This document shows, one piece after another, positions 22,120 through 26,283 of a DNA stretch of 26,283 nucleotides. Within the stretch, counting starts at the first letter, position 1. Every line of letters starts with the position of its first letter. Origin of the DNA: NORP240 sp046047495 (lineage in GTDB: Bacteria; Pseudomonadota; Gammaproteobacteria; Pseudomonadales; Pseudohongiellaceae); NCBI GenBank assembly GCA_046047495.1, contig JBJOHV010000039.1, positions 1-26,283 of the forward strand. The letters run 5' to 3'. The notes under the pieces were generated by a model that was not told where the DNA came from, searched no databases, and saw only the letters and a list, made by a program, of their open reading frames with translations. The translations under genes and the position numbers were made by a program.

Positions 22120-22731
22120 ATGCAGTCCAGGTCCACCATCGCAAAGACCGCCAGCACCGTGTTGTGCATGGGGTTGCTGTTGTATGCAGGGGCGGTCAGC
22201 GAGGCACAGCAGGTATTGCAGCTGGGAACCGCGCAGCCGTTCGGTGCTGGCGTGGCCGCGATTATAGCAGAGTCGGTGCCCCGCGATGACGAGGTGCTGG
22301 TGCAGGCCCCCGAGCAGATCGATCTGCTGTTTCCGCAGCGGGTAAGACTGGTCAAACTGGCGCTCTACAATGAAAAGCGTGACTGGGTGGATATCGGTTT
22401 CCGCTACGATCCCAAGGGAGGAACCCGGTTTGTGTGGCCGGTGCCCAGCCTGACCCCGGCGGAGTATTACACGGCGGATTGGGCGATACTGGGTGATGAC
22501 CAGTTGCTGCAGCGGGGCTCGTTCAGTTTTTCCTTTGGTCCCGGAGCCGAGAAGCCATCGGAAATCCGCCAGCGCAATGCCCTGCTTCTGGAACTGCAGA
22601 ATCTACCCAACCAGTTGCAGTTGGAACAGATGGAACAACTGGAGCAACTGGGGCTGGATCCTGCGGAAATCATCATCAACAACCAGTCACCCCGGGTTTT
22701 TGAACCGCCGTTTGCACCGGTCCTCGATTGA
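22120..22731 (+). CDS. Second secreted CopC-fold protein, with Gln/Leu-rich tail
   Basis: A 203-residue exported protein (signal peptide to about S-E-A, 29). Residues 53-141 match the CopC-like gene at 20703: P-R-D-D-E-V-L, R-L-V-K-L-A-L-Y (76-83), D-W-V-D-I-G-F-R-Y-D-P (88-98), L-T-P-A-E-Y-Y-T-A-D-W and the final strand S-F-S-F-S-F-G-P-G. The canonical D-x-H copper pair is absent (G-D-D-Q instead) and the domain has no His, so CopC-type Cu(II) binding is unlikely. An extra charged, Gln/Leu/Glu-rich segment (about 151-180) looks helical and may mediate contacts. The start ATG has GGAG at 22109-22112; an upstream GTG lacks one. It converges on the first of the three tandem paralogs with 5 bp between stops. 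Confidence 0.8.
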   Translation: MQSRSTIAKTASTVLCMGLLLYAGAVSEAQQVLQLGTAQPFGAGVAAIIAESVPRDDEVLVQAPEQIDLLFPQRVRLVKLALYNEKRDWVDIGFRYDPKGGTRFVWPVPSLTPAEYYTADWAILGDDQLLQRGSFSFSFGPGAEKPSEIRQRNALLLELQNLPNQLQLEQMEQLEQLGLDPAEIIINNQSPRVFEPPFAPVLD

Positions 22732-22736
22732 TCCCG

Positions 22737-23696
22737 TCAGGGCAGTACGTTGACTGTCACGTACTGGTCCGCATACAGCCCGCCATCATCGGCCCGTCCC
22801 CACAATACGTAGGTGCCCGGCTGATCGAATGTGACATCCACCGTGTAATTGCCGTCTTCGGGAACAGGCGGTGGCGTCCACAGCCAACCCCAGGGTGAAT
22901 TGGCGGAGGTGCGGGTGTCCTCCCAGGGTTTTATCTGGGGCGGAAAGAATTCCACCTGATGCTGAGGTGCCGCGGTAACCGGGGCGCGATACACATTCCA
23001 GGACAGAAACAGGCCGTTGGTCTTGCCCACGGTGGTGCGTCGCGGGCGGGTCAGGTAGCGGCCATCGGAGGATTCCTCTTCCAGGCGCCGCTGGGAGCTG
23101 CCCCTGGGCTTGGGCAAACCGTCATCGGCCACATGGGTGACAAGGGCAAGGGGTTCGCCGACCCGCACCGTGCGCTGATCATCCCCCTGAACGGTTACCA
23201 CCGGTGGCGTATTGGCCCGGGATTCCGGGCTGGACGTGCCGGCGCCGAGGGATCCGGTTTCCGACGCGATGACCATATTATCGATGGTATAGTCGGTGGC
23301 CAGGGTGGCATAGGCGCTGCGGGTCTCGCCATTGGGTGAGGTTACGGTCCATACCAATTCCCGGTCGCCCCAGTCGGAGGGCACCACCACCTCGAAGGTG
23401 AAGCGGTTGCGGCGCGGCAGAAAGTGAGTGGGCTGGTTGCGGTCAGGGTCACCGGGCGAGAAAAAGTTGTTGTCCCCCACCGGTATGTCCAGCTCCTCCT
23501 CCCAGTTCTCATTCATGTAACCGAAGATGAAACTGTAGGTGCCGTCGTCATTCTGCCACCAGCCCTCGTAGGCGGGCTCCAGGTGCTGGCCCTGGCGGTA
23601 GGACAGCTGAGCCTGCACAGGCAGGCTGACCAGCAGTGACAAGGTGAGAATAGACAGGCTGAGATGAAACGGAAACCGACGGTTGTTATTGTTCAT
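22737..23696 (-). CDS. Secreted tandem paralog 3 of 3, unknown function
   Basis: A 319-residue exported protein of a family I do not recognise. The signal peptide ends V-Q-A (29) and the mature chain starts Q-L-S-Y-R-Q-G-Q-H-L-E-P-A-Y-E-G-W. An N-terminal beta-rich domain (about 30-165) contains I-F-G-Y-M-N-E-N-W, H-F-L-P-R-R-N-R-F-T-F-E, and E-T-G-S-L-G-A-G-T-S-S-P-E-S. A linker with V-R-V-G-E-P-L leads to a C-terminal Ig/cadherin-like domain ending P-G-T-Y-V-L-W-G-R-A-D-D-G. It is last of three tandem copies; GGAG lies 8 nt before its ATG, and a long inverted repeat separates it from the second copy, so it may be expressed differently. It may be a structural, adhesive or partner protein of the monooxygenase encoded at the head of the cluster (inference). 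Confidence 0.85.
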   Translation of the reverse strand: MNNNNRRFPFHLSLSILTLSLLVSLPVQAQLSYRQGQHLEPAYEGWWQNDDGTYSFIFGYMNENWEEELDIPVGDNNFFSPGDPDRNQPTHFLPRRNRFTFEVVVPSDWGDRELVWTVTSPNGETRSAYATLATDYTIDNMVIASETGSLGAGTSSPESRANTPPVVTVQGDDQRTVRVGEPLALVTHVADDGLPKPRGSSQRRLEEESSDGRYLTRPRRTTVGKTNGLFLSWNVYRAPVTAAPQHQVEFFPPQIKPWEDTRTSANSPWGWLWTPPPVPEDGNYTVDVTFDQPGTYVLWGRADDGGLYADQYVTVNVLP

Positions 23697-23725
23697 TTCG
23701 GTGGCTCCAGATTCTGGCGAGTATG

Positions 23726-23770
23726 AAAAAGGGTCAACCTAACAAAAGTGTAGTTTGTTAAGTTGACCCT
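23726..23770 (-). terminator. Long inverted repeat, terminator or operator between paralogs 2 and 3
   Basis: AGGGTCAAC (23730-23738) and TAACAAA (23740-23746) pair with TTTGTTA (23754-23760) and GTTGACCCT (23762-23770). This gives 16 pairs, one C/A mismatch and a 7-nt loop. Read on the minus strand the stem is followed by TTTTT then C, so it fits an intrinsic terminator. It also overlaps a possible minus-strand promoter, TTGATC with TACACT 18 bp later, so an operator is an alternative. Confidence 0.7.
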
Positions 23771-23810
23771 GATCAATATTACAGGTCCCGGTGGAACGTA
23801 GGTCTGCGGC

Positions 23811-24773
23811 TCAGGGCTGGACGTTCACTGTAATGTATTGATCGTGATACAAACCGCCATCATCGGCACGCCCCCACAGCACATAGGTGCCGGGCCGATC
23901 GAAGGTTATCTGGGTCTCGTAGATGCCATCGGCCGGGATCGGGGGCGGTGTCCACAAAGCGCCCCAGGGCGAATTGGCCGAGGTGCGGGTGTCTTCCCAG
24001 GGTTTGACCTGGGGCGGATTGAACTCCACCAGTTCCTGGACATCACCCTGTTCGGTGGCGGCCTCCACCGGTGCCCGGTAGATATTCCAGGAAAGGAACA
24101 GGCCGTTGGTCTTGCCCACGGTGATGCGGCTCGGTGGATTCAGCACCGCCGCACGCCAGGTGGTTTCATCGCGGATGAAGCTGCGGGAGCGGGGTCTGGG
24201 TATTCCATCGTCCTCCACCTTGGCACGGATGGTCAGCGGCTCGCCGACCCGGGCCGTGCGCACATGCTGGCCGTCCACCGTATCCCCCAGCACAGTCACC
24301 ACCGGCGGGATATTGGCGCGGGACTCGGGGCTGGATGTGCCGGCGCCGAGGGAGCCGGTTTCCGAGGCGATCACCACGTTGTCGATCACGTAGTCCGCCG
24401 CCAGGGTGGCGTAGGCGCTGCGGGTCTCGCCATTGGGCGAGGTCACCGTCCACACCAGTTCCCTTTCACCCCAATCCGATGGCACCACCACCTCGAAGGT
24501 GAAGCGGTTGCGGCGCGGCAGAAAGTGGGTGGGCTGACCCCGATCGGCATCCCCGGGTGCAAAGAAATTGTTCTCCCCCACGGGGATGTCCAGTTCCTGC
24601 TCCCAGTTTTCGTTCATGTAGCCGAAGATGAAACTGAAGGTTCCATCTTCGTTCTCCCGCCAGCCTTCATAGGCTGGCTCCATGTGCTGACCCTGGCGAT
24701 AGGACAGCTGAGCCTCTGCGGGCAGCACCATCAACAGCATGGCAAAAGCCATCAGGAAGCGTGTCAATCTCAT
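23811..24773 (-). CDS. Secreted tandem paralog 2 of 3, unknown function
   Basis: A 320-residue exported protein, very close to its two neighbours. The signal peptide ends A-E-A (21) and the mature chain begins Q-L-S-Y-R-Q-G-Q-H-M-E-P. The same two-domain plan is present: a beta-rich N-domain with H-F-L-P-R-R-N-R-F-T-F-E and a C-terminal Ig-like domain with G-K-T-N-G-L-F-L-S-W-N, K-P-W-E-D-T-R-T-S and G-T-Y-V-L-W-G-R-A-D-D-G. The segment between V-R-V-G-E-P-L and G-K-T-N-G differs from both neighbours (R-D-E-T-T-W-R-A-A-V). A 47-bp block (24481-24527) is identical in DNA to 23380-23426 of paralog 3. It lies 42 bp after paralog 1, with AGGTGA as a ribosome site, and is probably on the same transcript. 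No known function. Confidence 0.85.
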   Translation of the reverse strand: MRLTRFLMAFAMLLMVLPAEAQLSYRQGQHMEPAYEGWRENEDGTFSFIFGYMNENWEQELDIPVGENNFFAPGDADRGQPTHFLPRRNRFTFEVVVPSDWGERELVWTVTSPNGETRSAYATLAADYVIDNVVIASETGSLGAGTSSPESRANIPPVVTVLGDTVDGQHVRTARVGEPLTIRAKVEDDGIPRPRSRSFIRDETTWRAAVLNPPSRITVGKTNGLFLSWNIYRAPVEAATEQGDVQELVEFNPPQVKPWEDTRTSANSPWGALWTPPPIPADGIYETQITFDRPGTYVLWGRADDGGLYHDQYITVNVQP

Positions 24774-24815
24774 ATCGTTACTTCACCTGTTTGCTTGTCA
24801 ATTGAACACAAGTCA

Positions 24816-25838
24816 TCAAGGCGTGACGGTGACGGTCAGGTACTGATCATGGAACAGACCACCATCGTCGGCACGGCCCCATAATACGTAGGTACCCGGT
24901 TCATCAAAAGTTACGCTGACCTCGTAAATGCCATCATCCGGCGCGGCGGGTGGCACCCACAACGCACCCCAGGGTGAGTTGGCGCCGGTGCGGGTATCCT
25001 CCCAGGGTTTTACCTGGGGTGGGTCGAAGGTCACCACGTCCTGGATCGGCCGGTTTGCGGCCAGAGGACCGCGGTAAACATTCCAGGACAGGTACAAGCC
25101 GTTGGTCTTGCCCACGGTAACCCGGGTCGGCGGGCGGGCCATACGCATCTTGTAGACCGCTTCCGGAGTCAGGAACAGCCCCGCCGCATCATTGCCGGTC
25201 AGTGCCAGCAATTGGCGCGCCTGGCGCATGGGGTCATCGGCTTTGGGAATGCCATCGTCCACCACCCGGGTCTGGAAAGTCAGGGGCTGGCCGACCCGCA
25301 CGGTGCGGGTGGCATCGCCGATGACTTCCGCCTGGGGCGGTACGTTGGCACGGGATTCGGGGCTGGAGGTGCCGGCCCCAAGAGAGCCGGTTTCCGAAGC
25401 GATCACCACGTTGTCGATCACATAGTCGGCGGCCAGGGTGCCATAGGCCTTGCGGCTCTCACCATTGGGTGAGGTGACGGTCCATACCATCTCCCGGTCA
25501 CCCCAGTCCGACGGCACCACCACCTCGAAGGTGAAGCGGTTGCGACGCGGCAGAAAATGGGTGGGCTGACCCCGATCGGCATCCCCTGGCGAGAAGAAAT
25601 TGTTGTCACCCACGGGGATGTCCAGTTCCTCTTCCCAGTTTTCATTCATGTAGCCAAAGATCAGGCTGTAGGTGCCGTCCTCATTGGCGCGCCAGCCTTC
25701 ATAGGCAGGCTCCACGTGCTGTCCCTTGCGGTAGCTCAGTTGCGCCACCGCCGGTTGCATCAGGCACAGGGCCAGGGTCAAAAAAGAAAGGCCCTGAATC
25801 AGGGCCTTGTAAGAGGGTGCATATGTCATTCTTTTCAT
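24816..25838 (-). CDS. Secreted tandem paralog 1 of 3, unknown function
   Basis: The longest copy, 340 residues. The signal peptide ends A-V-A (32) and the mature chain starts Q-L-S-Y-R-K-G-Q-H-V-E-P-A-Y-E-G-W. It has the same N-domain and Ig-like C-domain as the other two. Its extra length lies entirely in the variable segment before G-K-T-N-G-L-Y-L-S-W-N, where about 20 residues (around M-R-Q-A-R-Q-L-L-A-L) look helical. The ATG at 25838 shares its first base with the stop of the PHM-like gene (TGATG), so the two are translationally coupled, which ties the paralogs to the monooxygenase. ATGs at 25829 and 25817 are alternative starts. A terminator-like hairpin lies within its signal-peptide codons. 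Confidence 0.86.
   Translation of the reverse strand: MKRMTYAPSYKALIQGLSFLTLALCLMQPAVAQLSYRKGQHVEPAYEGWRANEDGTYSLIFGYMNENWEEELDIPVGDNNFFSPGDADRGQPTHFLPRRNRFTFEVVVPSDWGDREMVWTVTSPNGESRKAYGTLAADYVIDNVVIASETGSLGAGTSSPESRANVPPQAEVIGDATRTVRVGQPLTFQTRVVDDGIPKADDPMRQARQLLALTGNDAAGLFLTPEAVYKMRMARPPTRVTVGKTNGLYLSWNVYRGPLAANRPIQDVVTFDPPQVKPWEDTRTGANSPWGALWVPPAAPDDGIYEVSVTFDEPGTYVLWGRADDGGLFHDQYLTVTVTP
25780..25808 (-). terminator. Intragenic terminator/attenuator in the signal-peptide codons of paralog 1
   Basis: On the minus strand AAGGCCCTG (25808-25800), a 3-nt loop ATT, and CAGGGCCTT (25796-25788) form a perfect 9-bp GC-rich stem. It is followed by T, C and six T (25787-25780). This is a textbook intrinsic terminator shape, 30 nt after the PHM-like stop but inside codons 11-20 of the next gene. 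Confidence 0.7.
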
Positions 25839-26283
25839 CAGTCGTTTCCGCGTGCTGCCACGTTAGTGCCAAGGTCTGCGCTGGTGTCAGCGGTTTGCTG
25901 GGGAATCGGTGCGACCAGCGGTGCCAGACACAGCGGGCAGCCGATCACGTGATCATTGGGACCCAGGTTGAGGTTCTGGCGACGCTTCTCCATTTCCTCG
26001 AAGAACTGCTCTTCGGTCAGGGTCACGCGAATGCCCAGGTCGATGAACATGTTGGTCACCGAACGGTTGCCGGAGCCCTGCCAGTTGCGGGGATCGGGCA
26101 CGTTGGGGTTGGTGTCCGTGTTGTTCATGTAGCCGACGATGTGCAGGATGGTGCCCTTGGGCAGCAGCGGTGCGTAATCGTCCTCGAAGGGATAGCCGCG
26201 CACCCAGTTGTGGTCATAGCCCACGCAGGACAGGGTTTCCACGGTATAGCCCCAGATGGCTTCCAGACACATGCGCTCGCCGG
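25838..26283 (-). CDS. PHM/DBH-type copper monooxygenase-like protein, C-terminal part (cut by window edge)
   Basis: Only the last 148 or so residues are in the window, and the frame stays open to the edge. They resemble the second copper domain of ascorbate-dependent copper type II monooxygenases (peptidylglycine hydroxylating and dopamine beta-monooxygenase fold). Counting from the first visible Met (26272), the features are G-E-R-M just before and at it, L-E-A-I-W-G, Y-D-H-N-W (19-23), L-P-K-G-T-I-L (37-43), N-N-T-D-T-N-P-N-V-P-D-P (50-61) and T-N-M-F-I-D-L (73-79). Met75 there stands where the copper-ligating Met of the family is expected. The H-x-H pair should lie just outside the window. 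The tail has C-P-L-C (112-115) and a low-complexity end. The stop overlaps the first paralog's start. The 3' position and PAL-like neighbour support the call; without the N-terminal half it remains tentative. Confidence 0.65.
   Translation of the reverse strand, partial: GERMCLEAIWGYTVETLSCVGYDHNWVRGYPFEDDYAPLLPKGTILHIVGYMNNTDTNPNVPDPRNWQGSGNRSVTNMFIDLGIRVTLTEEQFFEEMEKRRQNLNLGPNDHVIGCPLCLAPLVAPIPQQTADTSADLGTNVAARGND

Noticed and set aside
23838..24884. A 348-codon plus-strand open frame antisense to paralogs 1 and 2.
   Set aside because: It crosses the gap between two real genes and contains their mirrored codons. The paralogs have signal peptides and conserved protein motifs on the other strand.

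Overview
The window reads as chromosomal DNA of a GC-rich (about 60 % by eye) gammaproteobacterium. This is an inference from close matches to families typical of that class: RlmI, oxygen-insensitive nitroreductase NfsA, a DegP/DegQ-type protease, CopC/CopD and MarC. I saw no phage, plasmid, IS, CRISPR, tRNA or rRNA genes.

Layout. (1) 1-2779, plus strand: a short-chain dehydrogenase cut by the left edge, a second SDR and an ACAD10/11-type acyl-CoA dehydrogenase. They form a probable acyl/lipid oxidation operon. (2) 2776-4608, minus: MarC-family membrane protein and rRNA methyltransferase RlmI. (3) 4689-7222, plus: a GCS2-family glutamate-cysteine-ligase-like enzyme translationally coupled to an AstE/aspartoacylase-family zinc hydrolase. 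(4) 7232-10002, minus: an APC amino-acid permease whose stop overlaps the start of a membrane-anchored winged-helix regulator. (5) 10104-12198, plus: a secreted protein of unknown function, then copper proteins CopC (His-rich tail) and CopD. (6) 12239-13216, minus: a CadC-like membrane winged-helix regulator. It is divergent from an HtrA-type periplasmic protease (13455-14843) that has an unusual repeat-bearing 3' region and a strong terminator. (7) 15119-17058, plus: a secreted class-C beta-lactamase-fold hydrolase and NfsA. (8) 17248-19140, minus: a secreted glycosidase-like gene broken by an in-frame TGA. It lies between two 62-bp direct repeats, one of which is the 3' end of nfsA. (9) 19454 to the right edge: an extracytoplasmic copper/amidation-like neighbourhood.

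The most interesting part is region 9. The NHL beta-propeller at 19454-20647 keeps, in order and with similar spacing, every active-site residue I recall for peptidyl-alpha-hydroxyglycine alpha-amidating lyase (PAL, the second half of animal PAM). The protein cut by the right edge looks like the C-terminal copper domain of a PHM/DBH-type ascorbate-dependent monooxygenase, the fold of the first half of PAM. Between them lie two CopC-fold secreted proteins that have lost the usual D-x-H copper ligands, and three tandem secreted paralogs of unknown function encoded directly downstream of the monooxygenase. I infer a periplasmic oxidative (amidation- or dealkylation-like) system. Its function and substrate are unproven. 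A thioesterase at 21227-22039 also sits in this region and may be unrelated.

Regulatory structure is visible. There is an intrinsic-terminator-like hairpin inside the signal-peptide codons of the first paralog, a long inverted repeat between paralogs two and three, a palindrome over the permease promoter and a good sigma-70 promoter for the CadC-like regulator.
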